A model generated the notes under the pieces. The model worked only from the letters and a program-made list of their open reading frames with translations. It made no database searches and was not told where the DNA came from. A DNA stretch of 64,000 nt from Roseibacillus sp. (lineage in GTDB: Bacteria > Verrucomicrobiota > Verrucomicrobiia > Verrucomicrobiales > Akkermansiaceae). The number at the start of each line of letters is the position of its first letter. Position 1 is the first letter of the stretch. Location: positions 33,097-97,096 of the forward strand of contig JAPKFB010000009.1 of the NCBI GenBank assembly GCA_028821775.1, in the 5' to 3' direction. The translations under genes and the position numbers were made by a program. Of this stretch, positions 1-9,116 are shown one piece after another.

Positions 1-501
1 CGGCGACTGGAAGCGGAGGCGATCCGGGATGGCATCCTGGCCGCGGCCGGCACCTTGGATCGCAGGATGGGCGGGCCGAGTTTTCATCTCTTCGACGTCG
101 ATCGTGAGAACGTGGTCCACTATCATCCGAAGGAAGAGACCGGACCGGCAGAGTGGCGGCGGATGATCTACATGTTCAAGATTCGCCAGGAGCAGGATGC
201 GGTGTTCGGCGCGTTTGATTGTCCGGATGGCAACCAGGTCATTCCGAAGCGCAATCAATCCACCACACCCCTGCAGGCGCTCAATTTGCTGAACAGCCGG
301 TTCACGATGCAGCAGGCGGAGAAGTTGGCGGCGCGAGTGGGCGAGGGGGAAAAGGGGATTCGGGAGGCTTACGAGATACTTTACGGGCGCGCAGCAAACG
401 AAGTTGAAGTAGCGGACGCGCTGTCGTTCGTGAAGGAGTACGGAACGGTTTCGTTTTGCCGGGCAATGTTGAATACGAACGAGTTTCTTTTTGTATTTTG
501 A
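1..501 (+). CDS. DUF1553 (PSD1) family protein, C-terminal part
   Basis: The frame is open from the first base, so the 5' end lies outside the window. The first visible residues read [17 protein letters not shown], then LDRRMGGPS, which is the hallmark C-terminal block of DUF1553 proteins. These are large exported proteins of Planctomycetes and Verrucomicrobia that usually also carry DUF1549 and a cytochrome-like PSCyt domain; their biochemical role is not established. The stop TGA overlaps the TTG start of the DUF1501 gene by four bases, the usual partner arrangement, so the two are probably translationally coupled. Confidence 0.9.
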   Translation, partial: RRLEAEAIRDGILAAAGTLDRRMGGPSFHLFDVDRENVVHYHPKEETGPAEWRRMIYMFKIRQEQDAVFGAFDCPDGNQVIPKRNQSTTPLQALNLLNSRFTMQQAEKLAARVGEGEKGIREAYEILYGRAANEVEVADALSFVKEYGTVSFCRAMLNTNEFLFVF

Positions 502-1994
502 TCGATAAACGACACTTCTTTGATCGCCGCAATTTTCTCTCGCACACTGCGAACGGACTGGGAGGGGTTGCCCTGGCATCCTTGCTGAGCAAGGAGGGCT
601 TGCTGGGAGCGGAGCGGGAGAGTGCGCCGGGGAAGACCCCGATTCGCCCTTCGGTGAACGCGGCCAATCCTCATGCCGCGCGCCTGCCCCACTTTGAGGC
701 CAAGGCCAAGCAGGTGCTCATGATTTTCTGTTCGGGTGCGATCAGCCAAGTGGATACCTGGGACTACAAACCCGAGTTGATCAAGCGGCACGGTCAGCCC
801 ATGCCGGGCGGGGACAAGTTGGTCACGTTCCAGGGAGCGCAGGGGAATCTCACCAGGAGTCCGTGGGAGTTCAAGGCGCGCGGGAAGAGCGGGAAGATGA
901 TTTCGGAGTTGGTGCCCCAGCTTGGGGAACTCGCCGATGAGATGTGCTTCCTCCACGCCATGACGGGGAAGACCAACACGCACGGTCCGGGAGAGAACTT
1001 CATGTGCACGGGGTTTACCCTGGACGGATTTCCCAGTGCGGGGGCGTGGACAACCTATGCGCTGGGCAGCGAAGCGGAGGACCTTCCCGCCTATGTTGCG
1101 ATTCCGGATGTGCGGGGCACGCCACAATCGAGTGTGAACTGTTGGGGGCCGGGATTCCTTCCGGCGGCCTTTCAGGGGACGGACTTCAACGCGATCAAGC
1201 CGGTGCGCAACCTCGCCATTCCGAAGGGCATCACGAAATCGACCGACGATGCGACGCGCGCCTTTCTCGAGCGGCAGAACAAACGTCACCTGGAGAACTA
1301 CGCCGGGGATTCCGAGTTGGCGGCGCGCATTGCGAGCTACGAATTGGCGGCGCGGATGCAGATGAGCATTCCTGAGGTCACTGAATTGGGAAACGAACCG
1401 GCGTATGTGTTGCGGGACTACGGCGTCGATGAATCGGGAAGCAAGATCAAGGACCTGCGTGCGTCTTATGGTCGCAACTGCATCCTGGCTCGGCGCTTGA
1501 TCGAGCGCGGGGTTCGCTTCGTGCAACTCTTCAATGGCGCTTATCAAACCGGGGGAGAAGGAGTGAGCAACTGGGACGGGCACAAGCAACTCAAGACCCA
1601 GTATTCGATTCACGGTCCCGTGCTCGATCAGCCCACCGCGGCACTTCTGAAGGATCTCAAGGCGCGGGGATTGCTCGCCAACACCCTGGTGGTGTTTTGT
1701 TCCGAATTCGGGCGCATGCCGACCCACCAGAAGGGGGCGAGCGGGCGCGATCATAACCCGAGTGGCTTCACAACCTGGATGGCGGGGGCGGGAGTGAAGG
1801 CGCCCTTCAGCTATGGAGCGACCGATGACTTCAGCTACAAGGCGGTGGAAGATGTCACCACCGTTTACGACTTCTATGCCACGATCATGCACATTCTCGG
1901 GCTCGATCATGAGCGCTTGAGTTTCTATCACAACGGGATCGAGCGGCGGCTGACGGACGTGCATGGGAAGGTCATTCGAGAGGTCCTGACTTAA
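498..1994 (+). CDS. DUF1501 family protein with Tat signal
   Basis: About 498 residues. The N-terminus carries a twin-arginine motif (DRRNFLS) and a hydrophobic stretch, so export by Tat is likely. The body matches DUF1501, a sulfatase/alkaline-phosphatase-like fold: [19 protein letters not shown] near the start, FCSEFGRMP and [15 protein letters not shown] towards the end. I chose the TTG at 498 because it overlaps the upstream stop as TTGA; the ATG at 456 would lie deep inside the DUF1553 gene. DUF1501 and DUF1553 genes are commonly paired in this phylum. The substrate is unknown. Confidence 0.9.
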   Translation: MIDKRHFFDRRNFLSHTANGLGGVALASLLSKEGLLGAERESAPGKTPIRPSVNAANPHAARLPHFEAKAKQVLMIFCSGAISQVDTWDYKPELIKRHGQPMPGGDKLVTFQGAQGNLTRSPWEFKARGKSGKMISELVPQLGELADEMCFLHAMTGKTNTHGPGENFMCTGFTLDGFPSAGAWTTYALGSEAEDLPAYVAIPDVRGTPQSSVNCWGPGFLPAAFQGTDFNAIKPVRNLAIPKGITKSTDDATRAFLERQNKRHLENYAGDSELAARIASYELAARMQMSIPEVTELGNEPAYVLRDYGVDESGSKIKDLRASYGRNCILARRLIERGVRFVQLFNGAYQTGGEGVSNWDGHKQLKTQYSIHGPVLDQPTAALLKDLKARGLLANTLVVFCSEFGRMPTHQKGASGRDHNPSGFTTWMAGAGVKAPFSYGATDDFSYKAVEDVTTVYDFYATIMHILGLDHERLSFYHNGIERRLTDVHGKVIREVLT

Positions 1995-2217
1995 GGGTTT
2001 GGAAGGGGTTCATCGCCCGGAATGAGGCCGAAAGGACCGACTGGGAAGTCGTGAGACGGCTCGCGATCTTGATTTCTGCAAGGGCTGTAGCCCTTGATTC
2101 TAACCACGGCAGAGGCCCTTTGTTCTGACACTCGGACTTTGACAATCGAACGTCCGGTCTGATTGCCTTCTCTGCTCCACCCTTGCACCCTGCCTACTCC
2201 AAGAAGATCCCAAGATC

Positions 2218-2557
2218 ATGAAACTACCGGACGTGATATCCACGGTGACTGCGCTCGCTTGTGCGACGTTGCCAGCGTTGAGCCAGGACGACGATCCTAT
2301 CGCCGTTGATGAAGAGATCAGGAACACCGAACGCAAGCCTGCCCGCGCAGACGCGTCTACTGAAGCTGGTGGAGCACGCGGGGTGGAAGACCGAGCTCGG
2401 ATTGGCGACGCTCCGGAAACCCCATTCCGAGCGCTTGCGAACGGTGGCCCGGCTGATGGTCCCGGACGGATCCTACATGATGGCTGGGGTCGTTTGACGC
2501 AAGGAAGAGCCGGACAAGCGGATGCTCGTCATGGGGCGCTGTGATTTCCTGAAGTGA
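2218..2557 (+). pseudogene. Broken small exported protein gene
   Basis: It starts ATG with a signal peptide-like sequence (MKLPDVISTVTALACATLPA) followed by an acidic stretch. Around 2310-2340 the coding-like, GC3-rich reading moves to the +1 frame (LLKLVEHAGWKTELGLATLR), and that frame is cut by TGA at 2495-2497. It then continues in the same frame (KEEPDKRMLVMGRCDFLK) to TGA at 2555-2557, only a few bases from the end of the convergent gene. One frameshift plus one in-frame stop suggests a decayed gene, or sequence errors. The family is not recognised. Confidence 0.5.
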
Positions 2558-2561
2558 AGGC

Positions 2562-3293
2562 TCAGCGAGCAACCGCGGTGACCTTCCCGGTGAAGACGAG
2601 GTCAAGAGTCGATCCTTTGCTGTCGAGCTCGAAACGTTCCTTCAGGACGGCGGCGGGGATTTCCAGAATCCATTTCCCAGCGCGGCGCACGAGGGTGCCG
2701 TCCAGGACGATGGGTTTCGTCTTGGCGATGGTGAGGCTTTTTTCGGACTGCCCCACGAGTTTCTTGAGCAGGAGACCATGGCCCTGGATCCGACAGACTC
2801 CTCCGATCTTGAAGCGGTAACCGGGACGACGGAAGGTTCCGCGGGAATCGATCTTCAGGGGACCGGAGAAGGTATGATGCTTGATGGTGAGAATGCCGCT
2901 GGGGATGATCCCCCTGATACTGCCGATGAGGGGAGTCCAATCGTATTTCAGGTGGGCATTGGTGGAGGTGGCGAGATCGATGGAGTCCAGGGCGAGAGAT
3001 CTAGTGTCATCGGTCGAAGTGGTGAGCGTTGCTGTGATGGTTCCCTGGAGAGGACAGCGGCTTCTGGAGTGGCGGGTGCCCAGACGGAGCGGATCGAGAG
3101 TGGTGGCGATGAGTCCGCTTGACTGGCTGGAGTCGAGATGGAATTCCAGTCGTTCGACGGTGCTCCTTCTGAGGGGGTCGAGCGCGAACGGGCCGGTGGT
3201 GGATGGGGCGGGGGGAGGCTTTGGTCTGAAGACGTGACAGCCCACCAGGGAGAAGGCTGGGTAGAGGAAGGTGATGAGAAGGAGCGCCCTCAC
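2562..3293 (-). CDS. Putative lipoprotein, unknown function
   Basis: 243 residues. The N-terminus (MRALLLITFLYPAFSLVGC) is a lipoprotein signal with lipobox LVGC, so the mature protein would be lipid-anchored at Cys19. The rest alternates short beta-like stretches (LRLGTRHSRSRCPLQGTI, VLDGTLVRRAGKWILEIPAA) and has no motif I recognise. It lies 12 bases downstream of lpxC-fabZ on the same strand and may be co-transcribed with it, which would suit an envelope protein, but this is inference from position only. Confidence 0.7.
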   Translation of the reverse strand: MRALLLITFLYPAFSLVGCHVFRPKPPPAPSTTGPFALDPLRRSTVERLEFHLDSSQSSGLIATTLDPLRLGTRHSRSRCPLQGTITATLTTSTDDTRSLALDSIDLATSTNAHLKYDWTPLIGSIRGIIPSGILTIKHHTFSGPLKIDSRGTFRRPGYRFKIGGVCRIQGHGLLLKKLVGQSEKSLTIAKTKPIVLDGTLVRRAGKWILEIPAAVLKERFELDSKGSTLDLVFTGKVTAVAR

Positions 3294-3305
3294 GTCAGGG
3301 TCTTG

Positions 3306-4661
3306 TTAGGCATCGACAATTGCGAACTTGAGTTCGGCACTTGAAACCACTTCTCCGTTCACGAGGCAACGGCAGTCTGCCACCCCGATGTTGCGCTTGA
3401 GCTTCACGATCTCTGCTTCGATGAAGAGAGTGTCTCCGGGAAAGACCGGCCGGCGGAACTTCACGCGATCCGCAGACATGAAGTAGCCGATTTTGCCTTC
3501 GTTTTCGGGGAGACGCAGGACGAGAACGGAGGCGGCTTGCGCCATCGCCTCGAGTTGCAGGACACCGGGCATGACGGGGTGATCCGGGAAGTGTCCCTGA
3601 AAGAAGGGCTCGTTGAAGGTGACATTCTTGACCGCGGTGCACTTAAGGTCGCTCGAAAAGTCGATCACGCGATCGATGAGCAGGAAGGGAGCGCGGTGAG
3701 GAAGGATTCGGAAGATGTCCCTGATGTCGAGGACCGCTTCGTTTTGCGGGAGCTTGAACGAGGGCACCATGGAGCGCATGCGCATGTAGTCCTTCTTGAG
3801 CCGGGACGCCATCAGGGTGTTCGGACCGTGGCCGGGTGCAACCGCGATGACGTGACCGGTGATGCGTTTTCCGGAGAGGATGAGGTCTCCGATGAGGTCG
3901 AGAGCCTTATGGCGGGCGAACTCGTTTTCGAAACGCATAGGTTCCTTGGAAAGGACTTCCTCATCGCGAATGACGACCGCGTTTTCCAAGGAGCCTCCCT
4001 TGATCAATCCCTTGTCGAGGAGGGGTTTGATGTCTTCGTAAAAGGTGAAGGTTCGAGCGGGGGCAATTTCGTTCTCGTAGAGCTCGGGGGTGACCTCGCT
4101 GGAGAAGTATTGGGTAAATTTGCCATGGCGGCTCAGATTGGTGACCGAGACGCGAAATCCGTCGTAGGGGACGATGGTGATGTGTGATCCCTTATTGTTG
4201 TCAAAGTGGACGGGTTCACGGATTTCCCAGATCTTGCGGCGAGCCTTCTGCTGTTCGAGGCCTGCCTTTTTGATGAGTTCGACAAAGGGCTGCGCGGATC
4301 CGTCCCCGATCGGAGGCTCGTTGGCATCCATTTCGATGAGGGCGTTGTCGACATTCATGCCCGTGAGCGCAGAGATGACGTGTTCTACGGTGTGCACCCG
4401 GACCGAGCCGGAAGCGAGGGTGGTGGCGCGCTCGACCTGTTCGACTCGATTAACGTCGGCGTCGATGATGGGCTGGTCCGGCAAGTCGATGCGGCGGAAT
4501 TTGAATCCGTGACCTTCGGGCGCGGGCTTGATGGTGAGGGTGACCTTTTGGCCGGTGTGCAGGGAGGTGCCCTCGAGGGTGGCGCAGCCGGCCAAGGTAT
4601 GTTCCCGATCGGATTTTTCGTTAACCACGATTTGTTTTTTCGGAGCCTTTTCAATCGGCAT
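3306..4661 (-). CDS. lpxC/fabZ: Bifunctional LpxC-FabZ: UDP-acyl-GlcNAc deacetylase / hydroxyacyl-ACP dehydratase
   Basis: 451 residues from the ATG at 4661. Residues 1 to about 300 are LpxC, the zinc deacetylase that commits UDP-3-O-acyl-GlcNAc to lipid A; it shows the HTVEH zinc motif (His90, His94) and HKALDLIGDL (His251, Asp255). Residues from about 312 are FabZ, the beta-hydroxyacyl-ACP dehydratase, with PHRAPFLLIDRV, catalytic His357 in GHFPDHPVMPG and Glu371. The fusion is known from Bacteroidetes and PVC bacteria and shows that the cell makes lipid A. The longer frame to 4736 lacks conserved residues, so the internal Met was chosen. The gene is divergent from the pseudouridine synthase gene. 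Confidence 0.96.
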   Translation of the reverse strand: MPIEKAPKKQIVVNEKSDREHTLAGCATLEGTSLHTGQKVTLTIKPAPEGHGFKFRRIDLPDQPIIDADVNRVEQVERATTLASGSVRVHTVEHVISALTGMNVDNALIEMDANEPPIGDGSAQPFVELIKKAGLEQQKARRKIWEIREPVHFDNNKGSHITIVPYDGFRVSVTNLSRHGKFTQYFSSEVTPELYENEIAPARTFTFYEDIKPLLDKGLIKGGSLENAVVIRDEEVLSKEPMRFENEFARHKALDLIGDLILSGKRITGHVIAVAPGHGPNTLMASRLKKDYMRMRSMVPSFKLPQNEAVLDIRDIFRILPHRAPFLLIDRVIDFSSDLKCTAVKNVTFNEPFFQGHFPDHPVMPGVLQLEAMAQAASVLVLRLPENEGKIGYFMSADRVKFRRPVFPGDTLFIEAEIVKLKRNIGVADCRCLVNGEVVSSAELKFAIVDA

Positions 4662-4765
4662 GGGCGGGAGAGTAGGGAAAGAGACGCGTGTGGCAAGGAC
4701 TGAGGGGGCTATTGTCGGCGGAACTCCTTGCCCCACGCAGCAGGCGGCGTAACGGTGGTTCGCAG

Positions 4766-5557
4766 ATGAATGAAACGATTGCCGTGCGCACCGATTTCAG
4801 GCTGGTGGACGAGTCTCCGGATTGGCTGATCGTGGACAAGCCGGCTCCGCTCATCGTGCATCCGACGAGTGAGAAGAAAGAGCCAACGCTGTTAGGCGAA
4901 GTGAATGCGCTCCTGGCCGGGCGGGGGGAAGAGACCGGGACGCTTTCGATTTTGAATCGCCTGGATCGCGAGACCAGCGGGCTGGTCTTGATGTCGCGCA
5001 CTCCGCGAGCGGCCCGGCAATTTGGCAAGGCGATGGAACGGCGTGAGATCGGCAAGGAATACCTGGGGATCGTGACCGGCTGGCCGGAATGGGAACGTCG
5101 GCGGGTGGAGGAGCCGATCATTCGAAAGGGCGAAGTGGAGGAATCGCGGATCTGGATCAAGCAGATGGTGCATCCGGAAGGCCGGGCCTGCGTGACTGAC
5201 GTTGAAGTGGTGCGTCTCTTTGAAAACGAGAGGGGGAGATTTGCGGTGGTGCGCGCGAAACCGGAGACCGGGCGGACGCACCAGATTCGGGTGCATCTCG
5301 CGCACCTCGGAGTGCCCATCGTGGGGGACAAGATCTACGGACCCGATGAGGAGTGCTACCTGGAGTTTATCGAGACGGGGTGGAGCGACGGTCTTGCGGA
5401 GCGCCTCCATATACGCAGGCACGCCCTCCATGGGAGCAAGCTGCGCGTACCTTGGGAAGAGGGCTCGCTGGCGTGGGAGTCGGAGCTACCGGAGGAACTG
5501 GCGAATTTTTGTGAGATCGGTCTTTGCGAGGGAGCTTCGAACTTGGAGAGTGAGTGA
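4766..5557 (+). CDS. RluA-family RNA pseudouridine synthase
   Basis: 263 residues. It carries the catalytic block LNRLDRETSGLVLMSR, whose Asp is the pseudouridine synthase nucleophile, a preceding WLIVDKPAPLIVHPT, and the later RTHQIRVHLAHLGVPIVGD, all typical of the RluA/RluC/RluD superfamily. There is no N-terminal S4 domain. The target uridine (rRNA or tRNA) cannot be told from sequence. The ATG at 4766 is preferred to the upstream in-frame start at 4688. About 100 bases separate it from the divergent lpxC start, so both promoters lie there. Its stop overlaps the next start. Confidence 0.92.
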   Translation: MNETIAVRTDFRLVDESPDWLIVDKPAPLIVHPTSEKKEPTLLGEVNALLAGRGEETGTLSILNRLDRETSGLVLMSRTPRAARQFGKAMERREIGKEYLGIVTGWPEWERRRVEEPIIRKGEVEESRIWIKQMVHPEGRACVTDVEVVRLFENERGRFAVVRAKPETGRTHQIRVHLAHLGVPIVGDKIYGPDEECYLEFIETGWSDGLAERLHIRRHALHGSKLRVPWEEGSLAWESELPEELANFCEIGLCEGASNLESE

Positions 5558-6312
5558 TGGTCAGACTGGAGGAAATCGTCGGGCATCTCGATGCCGAGTT
5601 GCGCTTGAGTGAGATTCCGGATTATCCAGGCGCTCTCAATGGCTTGCAAATGGAGGGTGGGGGAGAGGTCCGGCGGGTGGCGGCGGCGGTGGATGCCTCC
5701 TTGCCGGTGGTGCGCCAGGCGGTGGCTGCGGGTGCCGACTTGTTGATCGTGCACCACGGCATGTTCTGGTCGGGAGCGAAGGCCGTGACGGGCGCGACCT
5801 ATGAAAAATTCAAATTGGCGATCGATGCCGGACTGGGAATTTACAGCGTGCACATTCCTCTCGATGTGCACCCCGTACTCGGGAACAATGCACGCTTGGC
5901 TGCGGAGTTGGGACTGGAGAACCCGGAACCGTTCTTTGAGTGGAAAGGGATTCTGTTAGGGATCCGCGGACGCCATGCGGGATCCCTGGAGGGGCTCACC
6001 AAGAGGGTGGGGGAGGTCCTCGGGAGCGACCCTCATGTCTGTGCAGGAGGTGCTGAGGATGCGGGGCTGGTGGGAGTGATCAGTGGCGGATGCGGGGCGG
6101 AAGTGGAAGCCATCAAGGGCTGCGGGGTGGATACCTTTCTCACGGGAGAGGGGCCGCATTGGAGCTTTACGGCGGCGGAGGAATTGGAGCTCAACGTGCT
6201 CTATGGTGGGCACTATGCGACGGAGACCTTCGGAGTGAAGGCGCTGGGCGAAATGCTGGCGGAGAAATTTGGAGTGGAGTGGGAGTTTCTTGACCACCCG
6301 ACCGGGATGTAG
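5557..6312 (+). CDS. Nif3-like dinuclear metal centre protein (YbgI/YqfO family)
   Basis: 251 residues. Conserved family blocks are visible: PGALNGLQMEG, LLIVHHGMFWSG with the metal-binding His pair, YSVHIPLDVHPVLGNN, and the C-terminal GHYATETFGV. The family binds two metal ions. Proposed roles (GTP cyclohydrolase-like hydrolase, metal chaperone) are unsettled, so no activity is assigned. ATG 5557 shares one base with the stop of the pseudouridine synthase gene (TGATG); a GTG three bases earlier is the alternative. The two genes form a tight operon. Confidence 0.9.
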   Translation: MVRLEEIVGHLDAELRLSEIPDYPGALNGLQMEGGGEVRRVAAAVDASLPVVRQAVAAGADLLIVHHGMFWSGAKAVTGATYEKFKLAIDAGLGIYSVHIPLDVHPVLGNNARLAAELGLENPEPFFEWKGILLGIRGRHAGSLEGLTKRVGEVLGSDPHVCAGGAEDAGLVGVISGGCGAEVEAIKGCGVDTFLTGEGPHWSFTAAEELELNVLYGGHYATETFGVKALGEMLAEKFGVEWEFLDHPTGM

Positions 6313-6365
6313 CGGAAGGCGAGCGTGCCGGAAGAGGGAGAGGGGATCACGAGCTCTGCTCGGGA

Positions 6366-6382
6366 CCGGGGAAACTCCCCGG
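6366..6382 (+). terminator. Possible transcription terminator hairpin
   Basis: A perfect inverted repeat with a five-base loop sits about 55 bases after the Nif3-like stop. Only a loose T-rich stretch follows, some 10 bases later, so a factor-independent terminator is only possible. Confidence 0.3.
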
Positions 6383-6684
6383 GGCGGATTTGTTTTCCAG
6401 TAGAGACTTCGTGATCGTGGCAGGACGGGAGGACGCAGAGCCCTGGGCCGGTCCCAGGATTGGAATATCCAAAGCGAAGGAGCGTCCGTGGCGTTTTTTG
6501 AGGAAAGGATCGCCCTCGCTCAGCGCGCTTCCGGCGGGAGTTTTTTGAGCTTTTCCTGATGATCAGGAGTGGTGAGCTAACTTGGAGGGGTATTTACCAA
6601 GCGGCCGGGAAAAAGGTGGCCGGGAGGGCGCCAGCGGAACTTGAGGGCTTTAATATTGCCGGCGGAGGCGGGAGAATGACAATT

Positions 6685-6704
6685 GAGCCTCAAACAGTAG
6701 GCTC
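6685..6704 (-). terminator. Possible terminator of the minus-strand tRNA-Gly
   Basis: Inverted repeat GAGCCT/AGGCTC with an eight-base loop, starting 7 bases beyond the 3' CCA of the tRNA when read on the minus strand. The following tract is only mildly T-rich. Confidence 0.35.
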
Positions 6705-6710
6705 AGAAAT

Positions 6711-6784
6711 TGGTGCGGGTGAAGGGAATCGAACCCTTATCTCAAGCTTGGGAAGCTCGCATTCTACCATTGAACTACACCCGC
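6711..6784 (-). tRNA. tRNA-Gly (anticodon CCC)
   Basis: On the minus strand the acceptor arm GCGGGTG pairs with CACCCGC. It is followed by discriminator A and an encoded CCA. The D arm is TAGTTCAATGGTAGA, the anticodon stem CGAGC/GCTTG holds the loop TTCCCAA (anticodon CCC, reading GGG), and the T arm contains GGTTCGATTCC. All four arms fold cleanly. Confidence 0.95.
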
Positions 6785-6952
6785 TCGCTGAGCGAGATTT
6801 GGCATTAGCGCAAACTGGTCACAACTAAAAGTGGAAATATGGCGCAAACCCTTTATTTTTCAGGGAATGGAAGCAGTTTTGCCATTGCCTTGAATTTCCC
6901 GAAAAAAGCCTTGGCGCTGTTGGACACGGGGGCTACAAATGCAATCGGAACA

Positions 6953-7026
6953 GCGGGTATAGCTTAATGGTAAAGCCCCAGCCTTCCAAGCTGGCCATAA
7001 GGGTTCGATTCCCTTTACCCGCTCCA
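6953..7026 (+). tRNA. tRNA-Gly (anticodon TCC)
   Basis: The acceptor arm GCGGGTA pairs with TACCCGC, followed by discriminator T and an encoded CCA. The anticodon stem CCAGC/GCTGG holds the loop CTTCCAA (anticodon TCC, reading GGA and GGG). The T arm contains GGTTCGATTCC. It is divergent from the other tRNA-Gly, about 170 bases away. Confidence 0.95.
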
Positions 7027-7067
7027 TCTCGATACGAATTAGCCCGCTCAAACTTAGAAGCAAAACC

Positions 7068-7628
7068 ATGAAAAAAACTCTCAACTACGCGTTCCTCGCT
7101 TGTGCGGTGGCGATAGCCCCTGTCGCTCTTGCTGAGGAGTCCAACTGCAGCAAGGTGTCGGAGGCCGTCATGAAATTGGTAGCCGCCAAACCTGATAATG
7201 TGCTCGCCATCGTCGCGCGCCAAACTGGAGCCAACCCCTCTTGCGCTTGCGAGGTTGTGAAGGCTGCCATCGTTGCCACGGAGGCTCCCAGCAAACTGGT
7301 CGGCCAGATTGTGGCGACCGCGATCGAAGCATCGCCCGAGAAGATGAACGTGATCACCGCGTGTGCTATCGCCGTCGCGCCCGATGCCCTTCCGCAGATC
7401 AAGGCGGTTCTGGCCAAGCTCGATCCGAAGCTTCTTGCCAAAACGGGCAACGATCCCGTGAACGAAGCTGGTGCGAAGGACGCGAAGGACGCGGTTGTCA
7501 TCGGGATCGATGTTCGCAATCCCCTTGATGGGATCTACCTCGTTCCCGGCTTGCCTCCCATCCACCCTCCCCTCGTCTCCTCGACCTGTACTCCGGATCA
7601 GTTTCCGAACATCAGCCTTCAAGACTAG
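7068..7628 (+). CDS. Small exported protein, unknown function
   Basis: 186 residues with a clear signal peptide (MKKTLNYAFLACAVAIAPVA, cleavage after ALA). The mature part is Ala- and Val-rich and helical in character, with a cluster of cysteines (NCSK, CACEV, ACAI) and a proline-rich tail (GLPPIHPPL). I recognise no family. It starts about 40 bases after a tRNA and stands just before the barrel and exopolysaccharide export genes, reading the same way, so a role in that secretion set is possible but unproven. Confidence 0.7.
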   Translation: MKKTLNYAFLACAVAIAPVALAEESNCSKVSEAVMKLVAAKPDNVLAIVARQTGANPSCACEVVKAAIVATEAPSKLVGQIVATAIEASPEKMNVITACAIAVAPDALPQIKAVLAKLDPKLLAKTGNDPVNEAGAKDAKDAVVIGIDVRNPLDGIYLVPGLPPIHPPLVSSTCTPDQFPNISLQD

Positions 7629-7703
7629 CGTCAGCTCCTCTCAACCATCTATCTAAGGAAGAAAACCTCGGGTTAAGCAGCAACCTACTCACCTTTGCCT
7701 TTT

Positions 7704-8972
7704 ATGAAAAAAACTATATTTATCTCCGCCCTCTGTCTGGTCGCTGGCGGACTCCTGTCAGCGCAGGGTCTATATAACATCATGCCGAACGATGATGAGG
7801 CCACCGATTCCTCTCCCTTGAGCTGGGTAGTCGGTGCCAACATCGGTTGGGATTCCAACGCTTCTCCTCAGTTTTCTGAGGTTGCAGGTGTCGACACCGA
7901 TGAGGTTCTTTACCTTTCGGCCTTCGTCCAAGCGAACTTCGCGAACAAGACTCCCCAGACCACTTTGGATCTTTGGGGACAGGTTGGCGTTCTCTACTAC
8001 CTGGATGAAATCGATCAGCGCGGGGGTGGAGCTCCGGACACGCGGGCTGATGAGGACACGTATCCCAGCTTTCGTGGAGGGTTGAATTTTGTTCACCGGG
8101 TGAATGAAAGCCTGCGTTTGCGCAGTCGCACCAACGTTTCCTACGAACAAGAGCCTGATTATGACTACGGGGTTGCTACCGATCGTCGGAATGGGAGCTA
8201 CTTCATCTACAGCTCGGACAACAGCGCGGGCTATCGTTGGACGGAGCGCCTCGGGACGAGCACAGGCTACCGATTGAGTGGGTTGACCTTCGATGAGGTT
8301 GATCGCAATGACTATGTGCGCCACCTGTTCTACCATCAGTTCCGCTATCGCACGACGCCTTCGACTGTTTGGACTGCTGCCTATCGCATCCAGTTCCAAG
8401 AGAACGATGCCAATACCGACTCCAAGTCGCATTACTTCTTGGTTGGTGCTGAGCATGAGCTCAGCCCGACGACCGTGGTGGTGGTGCGAGGTGGTGCCCA
8501 AGGTCAGGATATCTCTGGTGGAGAAACCAATTGGTCTCCCTATGCAGAAGCGACCTTGCGCACAGCTCTGAGCGAAACCGCAAGCCTGCGGGCCTTTGTT
8601 CGCTACGGTCTGGAGGATCGGAATCGTGCCATTTCGACTCAGGACGGCTTCTTTCCGGAGGTCGGGATCTATGAAGAGCGTCGGGTCTTCCGGATTGGAA
8701 CTCAGGGTTCCTACATGGTGTCTGAGAAGCTCACCGCCTTTGCGGGCGCCAATGTCATTTACACCGGCTACGACAGCAAGGTGGGCGGCATGCCGGCAGC
8801 CCCGGGGAGCTTGGATGAGAGTATCTTCAATGTGAATGCCGGAGCCAGCTTCGAGGTCTCTGACAACCTCTATGTGACCGGATCCGTCAATTTCACCGAA
8901 TCCAGCTCAGACGCGGATATCCGTGATTACAAGCGCACACGCGTCCAGTTGGGCGTCCAGTCAGCTTTTTAA
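7704..8972 (+). CDS. Predicted outer-membrane beta-barrel protein
   Basis: 422 residues. A signal peptide (MKKTIFISALCLVAGGLLSA) is followed by a mature part made of alternating amphipathic strands rich in Tyr, Arg and Asp (RYRTTPSTVWTAAYRIQF, SLRAFVRYGLED), ending with a terminal aromatic residue (VQLGVQSAF), a typical outer-membrane barrel signature. Length and position fit the barrel found beside exopolysaccharide export genes in this phylum. ATG 7704 is preferred to a TTG nine bases upstream because the signal peptide begins there. A strong terminator follows the stop. Confidence 0.8.
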   Translation: MKKTIFISALCLVAGGLLSAQGLYNIMPNDDEATDSSPLSWVVGANIGWDSNASPQFSEVAGVDTDEVLYLSAFVQANFANKTPQTTLDLWGQVGVLYYLDEIDQRGGGAPDTRADEDTYPSFRGGLNFVHRVNESLRLRSRTNVSYEQEPDYDYGVATDRRNGSYFIYSSDNSAGYRWTERLGTSTGYRLSGLTFDEVDRNDYVRHLFYHQFRYRTTPSTVWTAAYRIQFQENDANTDSKSHYFLVGAEHELSPTTVVVVRGGAQGQDISGGETNWSPYAEATLRTALSETASLRAFVRYGLEDRNRAISTQDGFFPEVGIYEERRVFRIGTQGSYMVSEKLTAFAGANVIYTGYDSKVGGMPAAPGSLDESIFNVNAGASFEVSDNLYVTGSVNFTESSSDADIRDYKRTRVQLGVQSAF

Positions 8973-9007
8973 AGGATTTCCTGTCGAAAAAAACCGAACA
9001 GATCCGT

Positions 9008-9040
9008 CCCCGCAATGTCTGCTTCCATTGCGGGGGTTTT
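9008..9040 (+). terminator. Rho-independent terminator
   Basis: A perfect ten-base-pair stem (CCCCGCAATG / CATTGCGGGG) with an eight-base loop is followed by GTTTT. It lies about 35 bases after the barrel gene and separates it from the tyrosine autokinase gene. Confidence 0.85.
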
Positions 9041-9116
9041 CTGTCTAAAGGCATCTTGCTCCCATTCTACGAACAATTCGCCCCCATTCGCCCCTTACCT
9101 TAGCCCATAGACCATT

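Larger units (their letters stand above)
6313..6710. other. Intergenic stretch without a supported gene
   Basis: About 400 bases between the Nif3-like gene and the first tRNA. No frame has coding character, and the short open frames running into the tRNA are artefacts. A perfect six-base-pair hairpin (CCGGGG-aaact-CCCCGG) lies at 6366-6382, and a second hairpin follows the 3' end of the minus-strand tRNA. Confidence 0.6.

Noticed and set aside
456..497. ATG at 456 as the start of the DUF1501 gene
   Set aside because: It lies deep inside the upstream gene and adds residues unlike a Tat signal; the TTG at 498 overlaps the stop and precedes DRRNFLS.
2495..2497. TGA in the broken gene at 2218-2557 read as selenocysteine
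   Set aside because: It is not in a redox motif, and a frameshift would also be needed. Decay explains it better.
6559..7622. Open frames crossing the tRNA-Gly genes (proteins with GNRTLISSLG, VKGIEPLWPAWKAGALPLSY, GNRTLMASLEGWG)
   Set aside because: These are translated tRNA sequence on either strand, a common false annotation. The tRNA folds are certain.
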